Source of the DNA: Caryophanales bacterium
GTDB lineage: Bacteria; Bacillota; Bacilli; Bacillales; Amphibacillaceae
DNA length: 64,000 nucleotides
Assembly: GCA_026168805.1 (NCBI GenBank)
Contig: JAPFDS010000060.1
Coordinates: forward strand, 1-64,000
Direction: 5' to 3'
Shown here: positions 1 to 8,497 of the stretch, piece after piece
Layout of the letters: the number at the start of each line of letters is the position of its first letter
Numbering within the stretch: the stretch's first letter is position 1
Translations under genes and position numbers: made by a program
Notes under the pieces: generated by a model
The model's input: the letters and a program-made list of their open reading frames with translations, nothing else
What the model was told of the DNA's origin: nothing
Databases searched by the model: none

Positions 1-150
1 AAATTTCTGATGTTGCATTACAAAGAAACAACATACCTAGAAAGTCACTAAATTATCAAACGCCCATCGAGTGTTTCATGAATCATGTTGATAAAAATTT
101 CGATAATAGTATGTTGTCTCGCTTAATTTGACAAATCAAAAATTATATTA

Positions 151-1077
151 TCAAGTAAATAAAACACGTGATAAAAAGATGATCAACGTAACTGTAAATG
201 TGCTCATTAACGTTGAAAACAATACTATTTGCGCAGCTAACTGTGGGTGGTTGTTGTATTCTTGGGCAATGACGGCGCTGTTGACGGAAGTTGGCATCGC
301 TGCAGAAATGAATAATGCTTGGGCGAGAACGCCGGAAAGTCCAAAGGCATAAATAATCCCAAGTGCAATAAATGGCGCAATTAATAAACGGATCGTCACA
401 CTCACATACACGCTCGTCAGTTGTTTAGCAATTTTCAGTTGAGCGACTTGGGCTCCAAGGGTTAATAGCGCGATGGCAACCATTGCGTCAGCGATGTAAT
501 TTGCGGGGACCCAAATGAATTCCGGAATGGGAACAGAAAATATATTTAAAAGAATCCCAGCCAACATGGCGTACAATACAGGCATTCTAAAGTATCCGAG
601 CAAGGCGCGGACTTTGCCGATATCTGCTTGGCGAAGAGAAAAAATACCATAAGAAAATAGGAAGATATTTTGCATCGTTAAGACAATCACTTGGATGGAC
701 ATAGCAAAAGGATCACTTTTAAAAACGAGGTCGTTGACAGGCACGCCATAATTTCCCGAGTTGTAAAAAACAACGCTGTTCGTAAACACCGTTTTACGCT
801 TTGGATCCAAGCCTAACATGCGGCCAACCATATGTGCGACAACGAACAACACAATGACAAACATGACAAAAAAGCTGAAAATTTGAAAGAAAATCGAAAA
901 ATTAAATGTCGTCTCATACAGGCGAACAAAAATAAATCCTGGAACGAGGAAATATATATTTAAACGTGCCAATGTTTGTACATCGAGTGAAAATTTACGT
1001 TGGATGATAAAACCAATCATCAGTAATATAAAAATTGGCAAAATAATATCTTTTGCGATGATGACTAACTCTGTCAT
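151..1077 (-). CDS. AEC-family (auxin efflux carrier-like) transporter
   Basis: A 308-residue integral membrane protein of about ten hydrophobic helices with the two-half layout of AEC permeases. The central stretch has the family-like segment NSVVFYNSGNYGVPV, followed later by a polar break within helices (SAAMPTSVNSAVIA). Family members export or import small organic acids or auxin-like anions; the substrate cannot be told here. The ATG at 1077 is chosen because AGAAGGAG lies about 8 nt before it, although the open frame extends further upstream to 1152. It is a single gene, divergent from the lipoprotein gene at 1274. Confidence 0.82.
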   Translation of the reverse strand: MTELVIIAKDIILPIFILLMIGFIIQRKFSLDVQTLARLNIYFLVPGFIFVRLYETTFNFSIFFQIFSFFVMFVIVLFVVAHMVGRMLGLDPKRKTVFTNSVVFYNSGNYGVPVNDLVFKSDPFAMSIQVIVLTMQNIFLFSYGIFSLRQADIGKVRALLGYFRMPVLYAMLAGILLNIFSVPIPEFIWVPANYIADAMVAIALLTLGAQVAQLKIAKQLTSVYVSVTIRLLIAPFIALGIIYAFGLSGVLAQALFISAAMPTSVNSAVIAQEYNNHPQLAAQIVLFSTLMSTFTVTLIIFLSRVLFT

Positions 1078-1273
1078 ACGCGCACTCCTTCTGCTCTTTA
1101 TTTCGTACGTCGGATTATATACTATCGTACGTGATTCGCCCGCTTCGCTCAAGAGGATATATTCGAAATTTTCAAAAGTGAATATTATGTGTATTTTTCA
1201 TAGAAAGCATACCCATAATTGGTATAAATGGTATAGTTTAATCAAATGAAAAAGATAAAGTGAGGTTGAGTGT

Positions 1274-1795
1274 ATGAGAGTAAAAGCTATTTTGCTCAGT
1301 CTACTCGCTATTATGTTGTTAGCTGCTTGTGGCAGTGATGATGCGAAAAAGACAGAAGCACCAAAAGATATAAAGAAAATCGTAAATGGTTATAGTGTAG
1401 GAACGTTTGAAAACGAGACAGCATCCATTACGTCGACAGAACTAATTGTGACGGATGAAAATGACGATGAACAAACATACGCCTTACCTGAGGATGAATT
1501 TTTTGTATCCATCGCCCCTTTTATTGACCAAACACACCCGTGTGACATTCATAGTTTAACGGGTTGCCAAGGTGAAATGATTGAAGAAGATTTTGACGTA
1601 TACATTGAAGACGAAGAAGGAAATGTTGTTGTAGATGAAATGATGACTTCGTATGCGAATGGTTTCATTGATCTATGGCTGCCACGCGACCATACGTATG
1701 AAGTAACGATTACTTACGAAGATAAGCAAGTTACATCTGAACTTGAAACGTTTGAAGATGATGGAACATGTATTACGACATTTCAATTAACATAA
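1274..1795 (+). CDS. cueP: CueP-family metal-binding lipoprotein
   Basis: A 173-residue protein with a lipoprotein signal peptide (lipobox LAAC, Cys about residue 19), so it should be anchored on the outer face of the membrane. The block HPCDIHSLTGCQGE, and a late TCITTFQL block, match the cysteine pattern of CueP, the Salmonella periplasmic copper-binding protein. The three conserved cysteines are visible. CueP-type proteins bind or sequester copper and aid resistance. It is monocistronic, with its own terminator. No copper ATPase lies nearby. The family assignment is firm; copper as the ligand is inferred from the family. Confidence 0.8.
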   Translation: MRVKAILLSLLAIMLLAACGSDDAKKTEAPKDIKKIVNGYSVGTFENETASITSTELIVTDENDDEQTYALPEDEFFVSIAPFIDQTHPCDIHSLTGCQGEMIEEDFDVYIEDEEGNVVVDEMMTSYANGFIDLWLPRDHTYEVTITYEDKQVTSELETFEDDGTCITTFQLT

Positions 1796-1805
1796 CGAAA
1801 CGATT

Positions 1806-1840
1806 GACCTGAGTACTGGTGAGTACTTAGGTCTTTTTTT
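1806..1840 (+). terminator. Rho-independent terminator of the CueP-like gene
   Basis: GACCT-AGTACT pairs with AGTACT-AGGTC around a short loop and is followed by a T8 run, directly after the stop codon at 1795. Confidence 0.85.
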
Positions 1841-1850
1841 ATATTAGGTA

Positions 1851-1879
1851 TTGCATTTACTATCGGCCTCCGATATAGT
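1851..1879 (+). promoter_or_regulatory. Sigma-A promoter with inverted repeat, probable PadR operator
   Basis: TTGCAT (1851-1856), a 17-bp spacer and TATAGT (1874-1879) form a good sigma-A promoter for the padR operon. A perfect inverted repeat TATCGG-cct-CCGATA (1861-1875) fills the spacer and overlaps the -10, and a related half site TATCGG recurs at 1885-1890. PadR repressors commonly autoregulate through such dyads; the assignment is inference. Confidence 0.6.
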
Positions 1880-1933
1880 TAATGTATCGGCAGACGGTAT
1901 AACGTTGCCCGATAATGATTGGAGAGGATTTTC

Positions 1934-2257
1934 TTGAAGCATGAACCGCTTACGGAAGCCGTTTATTACTTATTATTAGCCTTTAAAACCCCGCTTCATG
2001 GCTATGGAGCGATGCAATATGTAGAAGAGATTAGTCAACATAGAGTAAAACTTGGGCCAGGAACGTTGTACGGAGCGATTAAAACCCTTGTCGGAAAAGG
2101 TTGGATTGAGCTCGTACCGGCCACGAAAAACAGTCGGCGAAAAGAATATGTTTTAACCGAAATTGGCGAGGGAGTTCTCCAGGCGGAAATGAAGCGGTTG
2201 GAGGAGTTACTCTTGAACGGGCAAAAAATCATGCGAGGTGAAGCGGATGATCATTAA
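1934..2257 (+). CDS. PadR-family transcriptional regulator
   Basis: A 107-residue winged-helix protein with the PadR signature HGYGAM...GPGTLYGAIKTLV...GWIE, followed by the wing KEYVLTEIG. The TTG at 1934 is chosen because GGAGAGG ends 6 nt upstream; an earlier in-frame TTG at 1919 has no ribosome-binding site. The gene overlaps the next reading frame by 11 nt. PadR genes paired with DUF2812 genes are a common Bacillota arrangement, where the DUF2812 proteins may be membrane partners or effectors of the regulator. It probably represses its own promoter at 1851-1879. Confidence 0.88.
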   Translation: MKHEPLTEAVYYLLLAFKTPLHGYGAMQYVEEISQHRVKLGPGTLYGAIKTLVGKGWIELVPATKNSRRKEYVLTEIGEGVLQAEMKRLEELLLNGQKIMRGEADDH

Positions 2258-2789
2258 AAAGTGGAATTCATTTCTGTTTTACACTGATGAAGAAGAATGG
2301 TTAAACGAAATGGCTGCTAAAGGATACCATTTAGTGAAATATTCCTTTTATAGATACCATTTTGAAGTAGGTGAACCGGGAAAATACGAATATCGCATGG
2401 AATTGTTAAACGCTTTTCCTACGTCTCCTATTGGCACACAATATATCGATTTTATGAAAGATTTAGGTGTCGAATGTGTGGATACGAGAGGAAGGTGGGT
2501 CTATTTCCGCAGGTTGGCAAATGATGAACCTTTTGACATTTATACAGACAACACTTCCAAGAAGAAACATTTGAACCGCGTCATCACGTCCTTTTTTATA
2601 TTTGCACTCTTAAACTTATATATCATGATTTCCAATACGTTTTTCACAAATGAATTTCAACTGACAGACTATATTGTCATTTTTAATTGGATTGTTGAGT
2701 TTATCTTCATTTATATCATTATGAAATACGTTAAAATGAAGCGGGAGCTGAAAGCGAGCGGGCAGGAAACGCTTTTTTTAAATAAATGA
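2247..2789 (+). CDS. DUF2812 membrane protein (first copy)
   Basis: A 180-residue protein. The N-terminal soluble half contains the DUF2812 hallmark EEWLNEMAAKGYHLV and a later FDIYTDN segment; two hydrophobic helices follow at about residues 110-165. The ATG at 2247 overlaps the padR stop and has GAGGTG 6 nt upstream, so translation is probably coupled. It is a tandem paralogue of the next gene. The function of DUF2812 is unknown; the constant pairing with PadR suggests membrane sensing or export control. Confidence 0.85.
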   Translation: MIIKKWNSFLFYTDEEEWLNEMAAKGYHLVKYSFYRYHFEVGEPGKYEYRMELLNAFPTSPIGTQYIDFMKDLGVECVDTRGRWVYFRRLANDEPFDIYTDNTSKKKHLNRVITSFFIFALLNLYIMISNTFFTNEFQLTDYIVIFNWIVEFIFIYIIMKYVKMKRELKASGQETLFLNK

Positions 2790-2803
2790 TGTGAGGTGTA
2801 CAA

Positions 2804-3319
2804 ATGATAATTAAAAAAACAAAAATATTCTTTTCGTATGTAAGTGAAGAAAACTGGTTGAATAAAATGGCAGCGAAAGGATACCATCTCGTCAAATATA
2901 CATTTTGGCGGTATCATTTTGAACAAGGGGAACCTGGAGCATATGAATATCGCTTAGAACTGTTGGAGAACTCTCCTGATTCTGAAGAAAGTCAGGAGTA
3001 TTTAGATTTTATGGAAGATGCCGGAATCGATTGCGTGGATACACATCAAAATTGGGTGTACTTTAGGAAAAAAGCAACGGATGAACCGTTTGAAATTTAC
3101 ACGGACTCACCATCTAAACAACGTCATTTGAATCGAATCATTTCGAGTTTAGCATTGGTTGCGTTTGTTAATTTGTTCCTTGCCTTTATAAATTCTTTGA
3201 ATGACAATCCAGCCCGTTCCTTTGCAATTATCAATTGGATTGTAGCGCTCGTTCTTGGTGTCATTATTTTGAGGTATGTAAAACTGAAGCGAGATATTCG
3301 GGAGTCTACGAATCAATGA
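2804..3319 (+). CDS. DUF2812 membrane protein (second copy)
   Basis: A 171-residue paralogue of the preceding protein, sharing NWLNKMAAKGYHLVKY, the YEYRLELL strand and FEIYTDS before two C-terminal transmembrane helices. A GTGAGGTG ribosome-binding site precedes the ATG and the gap to the previous gene is 14 nt, so this is the third gene of the padR operon. The two copies arose by tandem duplication and have diverged mainly in the middle of the soluble half. Function unknown. Confidence 0.85.
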   Translation: MIIKKTKIFFSYVSEENWLNKMAAKGYHLVKYTFWRYHFEQGEPGAYEYRLELLENSPDSEESQEYLDFMEDAGIDCVDTHQNWVYFRKKATDEPFEIYTDSPSKQRHLNRIISSLALVAFVNLFLAFINSLNDNPARSFAIINWIVALVLGVIILRYVKLKRDIRESTNQ

Positions 3320-3335
3320 GGGAGATGAATACACA

Positions 3336-3749
3336 TTGCGCACCTTTTTCGGTAATGTTGGACGTAAAATTCTTGCGATCATTATATGTACCCTTTTACA
3401 TATAGTGATATTGGATGTGGCATTAACGATTCATGATTGGATGTTTCATGCAGATGATATAGATGTAACCGGCCTGGCCGTAGCTAGTATTTATTATTTC
3501 TTAGTCACTGCTCCCATTTGTATCACTTTATCCCTCATTGTTGAACACCTGTTGGATAATCAAAGCATGCTAGCGAATAGTTTATACGTTGTATTAATTG
3601 TCACGACGGTTCCAAGTTTGACTGTATTTATTGATTCAGCGAATATATTTTTACTGTACGCATTTGTTTTTAGTCTCGCTTTTGTACTGTTCGATCGGCT
3701 GTTTTTATGGACTGTGAGACGTGGTCAAAAAACGGGTACTACGAATTGA
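3336..3749 (+). CDS. Small polytopic membrane protein, unknown
   Basis: A 137-residue protein with about four hydrophobic helices and a basic C-terminus; no family is recognised. The TTG at 3336 follows GAGGGAGA by about 10 nt, and the gene lies 16 nt after the second DUF2812 gene, so it is the likely last member of the padR operon. An ATG at 3325 is in another frame. Function unknown. Confidence 0.6.
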   Translation: MRTFFGNVGRKILAIIICTLLHIVILDVALTIHDWMFHADDIDVTGLAVASIYYFLVTAPICITLSLIVEHLLDNQSMLANSLYVVLIVTTVPSLTVFIDSANIFLLYAFVFSLAFVLFDRLFLWTVRRGQKTGTTN

Positions 3750-3783
3750 TGGTAAGGAGTGTTGCTCATCCCTGACAGAATAG

Positions 3784-3811
3784 TTGCACAAACGTCTATG
3801 TATGGTACACT
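3784..3811 (+). promoter_or_regulatory. Sigma-A promoter for the TPP riboswitch-tenA transcript
   Basis: TTGCAC (3784-3789), a 16-bp spacer ending in TGG, and TACACT (3806-3811) sit about 25 nt upstream of the riboswitch core. Confidence 0.55.
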
Positions 3812-3833
3812 TAATACAATTCAATAATCGTTT

Positions 3834-3930
3834 CCGCTAGGGGTACCTTTTTAAAAGGATGAGATTAAAGTAAAACTTTAAGACCCTTAGAACCTGATCA
3901 GGCTCATCACCTGCGGAGGGAAGTGGAAAA
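3834..3930 (+). ncRNA. TPP (thiamine pyrophosphate) riboswitch
   Basis: The classical thi-box elements appear in order: CTAGGGGTACC, GGATGAGATTAAAG, AAGACCCTTAGAACCTGATC, and the 3' element CACCTGCGGAGGGAAGTGG. Together they build the TPP aptamer. It precedes tenA with about 100 nt of expression platform. No strong terminator is evident there, so control could act on translation start. Binding of TPP should switch tenA off. Confidence 0.93.
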
Positions 3931-4035
3931 ACGCTCAGTTTGACGTGAGATTTTTTGTGTATACGTCTGTCAAAGTGGTGCGTCCATTCCTCCCTGATCA
4001 CCTGAAACGATGATCATAATAAGGGGGATTTTTTT

Positions 4036-4719
4036 ATGAAATTTACAGACGAATTAAAGAAAGCAACGGCAGACAGTTGGGAGCAAAGTTTGAACCATCC
4101 GTTTGTTGTAAGGCTTGCGAGTGGCGATTTACCACTGGACATATTTAAGAATTACATTTTACAAGACATGTATTATTTAAAACATTACGCAAAAGTGCAT
4201 GCACTAGCTGCCGCGCAGACAGATGATTTCGCGATTACAGCGATGCTTGCTGAAAAAGCGCGCTCGACGGCTGAATCTGAGCTGGAAGTGCATGAAGAAC
4301 ACGCAGAAATTTTACACATTACGGATGAAGAAATGAAGAATTTTAAACCCGCTCCGACCGCGTATTCGTACACGTCACATTTGTACCGAGCAGCACAAAC
4401 AGGCCGATTAGCCCACTCCGTTGCAGCGATGCTTCCTTGTTACTGGCTGTATGCAGATATCGGTTTGGCGTATAAAGACGCTCAACCGAAGGAGCAGTTG
4501 TACGCCAACTGGCTGGACATGTACGCAAGTGACTGGTTCCAAGACGCGACAACAGAAATGATCGACTTGCTCGATTCCCTTGTTGAAAATGAGTCGGACG
4601 AGGAAAAGGAGAAAATTAAAGAACAGTTCGTTCTCGCAAAAGAGTTTGAGCTCGCCTTTTGGGAAATGTCCTACACCCATGAAAAGTGGATCTCAAAAAG
4701 AAATAAAGTAACGCAATAA
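4036..4719 (+). CDS. tenA: Aminopyrimidine aminohydrolase, thiaminase II (TenA)
   Basis: A 227-residue TenA-family protein of the usual length. The catalytic cysteine is Cys135 in MLPCYWLYA. Asp44 follows YILQ, and Glu205 lies in KEFELAFWE, matching the positions known in Bacillus subtilis TenA. The enzyme hydrolyses aminopyrimidine breakdown products of thiamine to salvage HMP for thiamine synthesis. A TPP riboswitch lies upstream. It stands alone without thiE, thiM or thiD nearby, so it looks like a salvage-only unit. The ribosome-binding site is AAGGGGG before the ATG. Confidence 0.95.
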   Translation: MKFTDELKKATADSWEQSLNHPFVVRLASGDLPLDIFKNYILQDMYYLKHYAKVHALAAAQTDDFAITAMLAEKARSTAESELEVHEEHAEILHITDEEMKNFKPAPTAYSYTSHLYRAAQTGRLAHSVAAMLPCYWLYADIGLAYKDAQPKEQLYANWLDMYASDWFQDATTEMIDLLDSLVENESDEEKEKIKEQFVLAKEFELAFWEMSYTHEKWISKRNKVTQ

Positions 4720-4727
4720 ACATAACC

Positions 4728-4760
4728 GCATCTTCCCTTTTACTGGGTAGATGCTTTTTT
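4728..4760 (+). terminator. tenA terminator
   Basis: GCATCT pairs with AGATGC around a TCCC...GGGT inner stem, followed by six Ts. Almost the same sequence recurs at 5111-5141 on the other side of the repeat array. Confidence 0.82.
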
Positions 4761-4786
4761 CATGATGGATTGGTGATGGTATGATT

Positions 4787-5095
4787 GGTAAGTGACGCTA
4801 TTTTGGGAGAGGCGTGGGGTACGGGCACTATCACGGAGGTTAGTGACTCAATTGCGGGCAAGGCACAGAATACAGGCACTATCATCAATGTTAGTGACTC
4901 AATTTTAGGTGTGCAGGTGAATACGGGAACTATCTCAGGGGTTGGTGCCTCAATTGCAGGGATGGCGATGGATACAGGCATTATCATCGAAGTTAGTGCC
5001 TCAATTTCAAGAGTGCAAGTGAATACGGGAACTATCTCAGGCGTTAGTGCCTCAATTGCAGGAAAGCCACAGAATACGGTCACTATCATGAGAAT
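4787..5095. repeat. Family A 51-bp tandem repeats, array 1
   Basis: About six degenerate 51-bp units. Each carries a GGCACTATC...TTAGTGCC-type inverted repeat (8-bp arms in the best copies) and a CTCAATT tail. Both strands stay open because 51 is a multiple of three, but there is no ribosome-binding site or protein signature. The array sits between two convergent genes and between two near-identical terminator hairpins. Confidence 0.85.
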
Positions 5096-5110
5096 TGTAA
5101 TTAATAATAA

Positions 5111-5141
5111 CCGCATCTTCCCTTTTACTGGGGAGATGCGG
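5111..5141 (-). terminator. Terminator of the lipase-toxin operon
   Basis: CCGCATCT pairs with AGATGCGG, immediately after the stop codon of the minus-strand gene at 5144. Its loop is the same CCCTTTTACTGGG sequence as in the tenA terminator. Confidence 0.7.
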
Positions 5142-5143
5142 TG

Positions 5144-5482
5144 TTAAGGTGTTGGTTTATCTTCGGTATAGGTGATTGACATCGTAAATCGATTCATGTT
5201 GTTCACTTCTTCTGTAAGTTCAGCGATAACTTCTTCAATACATTCTTCTAAGTCCAGTAAAAGATTTAAATTTTGACTAGCAACTTCGAGCGTTGACTCC
5301 CCTAGATGATCAATCACTTTTCCTTTTTGATTTTCATCAATCATTAAGTTATGAAAGTTTTTTATGAAATCATGTTCTCTCTCGATTAAATCTTCTCGAA
5401 TTCTTTCGAGCGACCGTTTCACGTCACTATAGTCTTCTAAGTCAAACACCCGTTCAGTTATCCGTATTGTTTTACTATCCAT
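5144..5482 (-). CDS. Small helical protein, probable secretion partner of the lipase-like toxin
   Basis: A 112-residue protein, almost entirely alpha-helical, acidic and without a signal peptide. The ATG at 5482 has GGAAGGAAT upstream and overlaps the stop region of the preceding gene by 8 nt, so the two are translationally coupled. Small helical proteins of this size next to LXG-type toxins (Lap or Tla proteins) bind the helical targeting domain and are needed for T7SS export. No sequence family was recognised; the role is inferred from position and shape. Confidence 0.6.
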   Translation of the reverse strand: MDSKTIRITERVFDLEDYSDVKRSLERIREDLIEREHDFIKNFHNLMIDENQKGKVIDHLGESTLEVASQNLNLLLDLEECIEEVIAELTEEVNNMNRFTMSITYTEDKPTP

Positions 5483-7352
5483 TGATATACATTCCTTCCA
5501 TGAAGTCGATTTGTTCCGCAATATTATCCTCTTCCTTAAACAAACTTTCTACCGTTTCACGATATTGCTGGATGAGTGAGTGACCTTTTTCAACGGATGC
5601 ATTTAATTTATGAATATGTTCTGTCATATCAAGAGATGTATCTTTAAATCTAGGAATCTCTTCATGGACATTGATTCGAGTGATTGTTCGGTTAAAGCTT
5701 GGAGAGAATCCATGAGGGTACAAAAATTCTCGGTCTAAATTAGGATTAGCTTCCATATAATCGACCGCGGTATTCGCTCGAGTTCGTTGCTCCTCAAACA
5801 CTTCATACACTTTAGATTCTAATTTATTTTTGAACTTTTCGATTTTCTCTTCTTTTGCAAGTAATTTTAATTTCCCTAACCCACAAATTCTTCCTGTAAC
5901 AGAAAGACTGATCCATATATCTTTAGAACCCTTTGTGTTTTTAATATATAATTCAGTTCCAACATATTTACGTTTATCATTGGATAGACTTTCCATTAAC
6001 TCACCAATTCCATGACTCTTCCCTAGACTATCTAACAAGGCCTCGAACTCTTCAGCTGGAAAATCCTCTAATTCTTCAGCAAGAGATTCTAGGGCGCCTT
6101 GTAATTTATAAAAAGAGTGAGCATCTACAATCACTTCTGTAAGAATCATACCTTCATGATTTTGGTCTCTAGCCACTTTCATGTCATTTACAAGCGATTC
6201 AATAGCTTGTATTTCCTTTTCAATGTTTTCAAAGCTATCCATTAACGTCGCTTTTTGTTCTGTAGAAATATAGCCGGCATCTTGAAGTTCTGACAAAATG
6301 GATTCTTTGTTATCTGTGATTTGATAAATCGGTTCTAAAGCCTCTGGTAATGCAGCATCCAACGCTCGAACATTTTGAAGAAGTTGAAAGTTCTTTGTGG
6401 CATAATGATGTAGTTTAAAGTCCCTAAAAAATTTAGTGTCTACCCCTAGCAGTTCATCCACCACATGCATTTTATCTCCCTTTTCTGATCCCTTTGTATA
6501 AATAACCGCAATTTTTTGAAGTTGCTGTAAATAATCGTCATCAATTTTACCGAACATATCTGAGATCCCTGGATAATTGGCATTTGTTTCGTGAACGGTC
6601 TCCTTTCCTAATGAAAAAAGCCCTCTAAAATCCTTCACACCATATAAAGGATCTTGTTTAGAAAAATCTTGTTCTATATTTTGTGCTTTATCTTTATAGA
6701 AATTGATTGCATGTTGTTTAAGTTCATCGGTATTGAGGTCAATTATTTTATCTCGGTCTGTTTCTAAAATTGGATATTTTTCTTTTAAATATTGTTCGAA
6801 CTGTGGGTCAGCCCTGAATAATTGGTAATAATTTAACTGCGCTCCATTTACCCCATATACATTCGTAAATTTGTCATGAACTAAATAAGCAGTTGCATTT
6901 GTATTGTGAGCTTGTGAATGCCCTAAACCAATAATCGGAACATCATAAGAACCTTTATTAGAATCATATTCATACTGAAAATGATCAAGGGCTTCATCCA
7001 TAAAGTTATCTGCTTCCTCTACTTGAACAAAAGACCTTCCTGCAACCAGAGCTTCAACATTATAGAGCCAGTCATTTAAACCTTGTGTTCCTTCACTCAC
7101 TATATATACTTCATCAATTTCATTTTCTTCTGAATGGAATCGAATAGCTGTTCCCTTATATTCAGAATCTTGACTAATGGCGTCCGATTGCTTCGTCGTA
7201 AATACTTCCATTTCTGCTGGTAAAGCTTCCCCTGTTTCTTCAAAGTAAATACGTTCGACTTCTTGTTTGTATGCTTCAGGTGATAAATCTTTATACTCTA
7301 GATCTGTGATTCGTAAGCGCAATTCTCTTGCAGAAAAAACTTTTTCACTCAT
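5475..7352 (-). CDS. DUF6792-like lipase-fold protein, candidate TslA-type T7SS toxin
   Basis: A 625-residue protein. Residues about 60-230 look like an alpha/beta hydrolase. SEGTQGLNDWLYNV precedes a nucleophile elbow GLGHSQAHN, with the candidate catalytic Ser at about 146, and then VYGVNGAQLNYYQL. The rest, to residue 625, is long helical segments ending in a coiled-coil-rich region. There is no signal peptide. A lipase domain first and a helical domain last is the reversed LXG order described for staphylococcal TslA, a T7SS phospholipase toxin. The ATG overlaps the upstream lipoprotein stop (ATGA), and a helical partner gene follows. The hydrolase fold is fairly sure; the toxin role is inferred. 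Confidence 0.7.
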   Translation of the reverse strand: MSEKVFSARELRLRITDLEYKDLSPEAYKQEVERIYFEETGEALPAEMEVFTTKQSDAISQDSEYKGTAIRFHSEENEIDEVYIVSEGTQGLNDWLYNVEALVAGRSFVQVEEADNFMDEALDHFQYEYDSNKGSYDVPIIGLGHSQAHNTNATAYLVHDKFTNVYGVNGAQLNYYQLFRADPQFEQYLKEKYPILETDRDKIIDLNTDELKQHAINFYKDKAQNIEQDFSKQDPLYGVKDFRGLFSLGKETVHETNANYPGISDMFGKIDDDYLQQLQKIAVIYTKGSEKGDKMHVVDELLGVDTKFFRDFKLHHYATKNFQLLQNVRALDAALPEALEPIYQITDNKESILSELQDAGYISTEQKATLMDSFENIEKEIQAIESLVNDMKVARDQNHEGMILTEVIVDAHSFYKLQGALESLAEELEDFPAEEFEALLDSLGKSHGIGELMESLSNDKRKYVGTELYIKNTKGSKDIWISLSVTGRICGLGKLKLLAKEEKIEKFKNKLESKVYEVFEEQRTRANTAVDYMEANPNLDREFLYPHGFSPSFNRTITRINVHEEIPRFKDTSLDMTEHIHKLNASVEKGHSLIQQYRETVESLFKEEDNIAEQIDFMEGMYING

Positions 7353-8020
7353 TCTCCATCATCCTTTGAGTCGTCAACAAATTTAATTGTCTTTATCCAA
7401 TCAAAAGCCTCTTTAAGTTCTGCTTCTTTTTTATCTTCGCAATGGTTTTTACAAGAAATCGTATAAATTACATTGATACCACCTGCATCTTTTTCTTTTT
7501 GAATGTATGCAGCATACCCATATAGTGAACGATTTTCCTTCCCTTCTAGCTCATCTTCGAAATGAGCAATGTAGTAAGTCGCATTGTCCTCGGAAATTTC
7601 TTCAAAATCTAAATCATACCCTGTTTTAGACCGCAAACTTCTTTTTTTCGACTCTATATGGCCTGGATTAAAAGAACTGTAATAACTAACATTTACTGTT
7701 GCTGAAGAATCTTCACCTTTCTTTGCATCTGTAAAAATAAACGATTCGAAATTATCTTTTGACGTATAATCTAAGTCATTCGTAAGACCTTCTTTTGGAA
7801 AGGCACTTTTCCATTTTCCGTTTTTAGCCAAAAAAGGATAATACCCCGGCGAAACTTCTTCCGTTGATTGAATGAAACTACGCGTAAATTCATCTTCAAA
7901 GGCACGTCCTTCTGGTAAATCTTTCGGATCCATTTCACTTGGCTTTTGACTTTTTCCCATTTGACATCCCCCTAAGATAAATAGTACGAGAACACATATA
8001 GTGATAACTGTTTTTTTCAA
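7349..8020 (-). CDS. Tandem lipoprotein paralogue E, candidate toxin immunity protein
   Basis: A 223-residue lipoprotein with a signal peptide and lipobox LGGC. It starts at TTG 8020, with GGAGGT 8 nt upstream; the longer open frame is not used. It shares with four neighbours the segment DPKDLPEGRAFEDEFTR, a GYYPF strand and a C-terminal pair of cysteines (CKNHC). Its stop overlaps the lipase-like gene, so it is the copy co-transcribed and translationally coupled with the toxin candidate. TilA, the immunity factor for TslA, is also a lipoprotein. The immunity role is inference. Confidence 0.78.
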   Translation of the reverse strand: MKKTVITICVLVLFILGGCQMGKSQKPSEMDPKDLPEGRAFEDEFTRSFIQSTEEVSPGYYPFLAKNGKWKSAFPKEGLTNDLDYTSKDNFESFIFTDAKKGEDSSATVNVSYYSSFNPGHIESKKRSLRSKTGYDLDFEEISEDNATYYIAHFEDELEGKENRSLYGYAAYIQKEKDAGGINVIYTISCKNHCEDKKEAELKEAFDWIKTIKFVDDSKDDGE

Positions 8021-8202
8021 GTAGGAATACCTCCATACATTAGTAATACCGATCAATAAAAATAAAATCATCCTTATATTAGCATGAATTTTAAACATCA
8101 TATACGAGTTATTGAAAGTTGATGCTTTCCATTTAGGTTTAAAGACCTTTAAAAATAGAATACCGTTTTAAAAAGGGATTTTTTTCCTAATTTTTTCAGA
8201 CT

Positions 8203-8480
8203 TAGGTTGTTGGCAGTGATTCTTTTGATTGATGCCAGGGATTATGCGGAAACGGTAATTCTTTTGATGATTAATCGGATTGATAGAAAAGATTACGGAA
8301 AAACTGCGATTTCTTTAACGATTAACTCAATTGATGTCACAGATGATGATAAAAATGCATTTCTTTTGACGAGTAGCCCCATTGATATCATGGATTACAG
8401 AAAAACTGCGATTCCTTTGATGATTAAACCCATTGATACCACGGATCACGATTAAAATGCGATTCCTTTGACGATGTCAT
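8203..8480. repeat. Family B 51-bp tandem repeats, array 1
   Basis: About five degenerate units of 51 bp, built around GCGATTCCTTTGACGATTA and CCATTGATACCATGGATTACG. They lie between two lipoprotein genes. The frame stays open on the plus strand because of the 51-bp period, but no gene signals are present. Confidence 0.85.
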
Positions 8481-8497
8481 TAATAATTGTTCTTTCA

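Noticed and set aside
1-150. A gene or RNA at the left end
   Set aside because: AT-rich sequence before the transporter stop; no convincing frame, promoter pair or terminator was seen.
3935-4020. Rho-independent terminator in the TPP riboswitch platform
   Set aside because: Only a 4-5 bp stem (CTCA/TGAG) before a T run; too weak to call, so the control level is left open.
4785-5147. Long open frames on both strands in the family A array (and similar frames at 8207, 11429, 13750, 27787, 29018)
   Set aside because: They arise because the repeat period of 51 bp is divisible by three. No ribosome-binding site, repeated peptide only, open on both strands.
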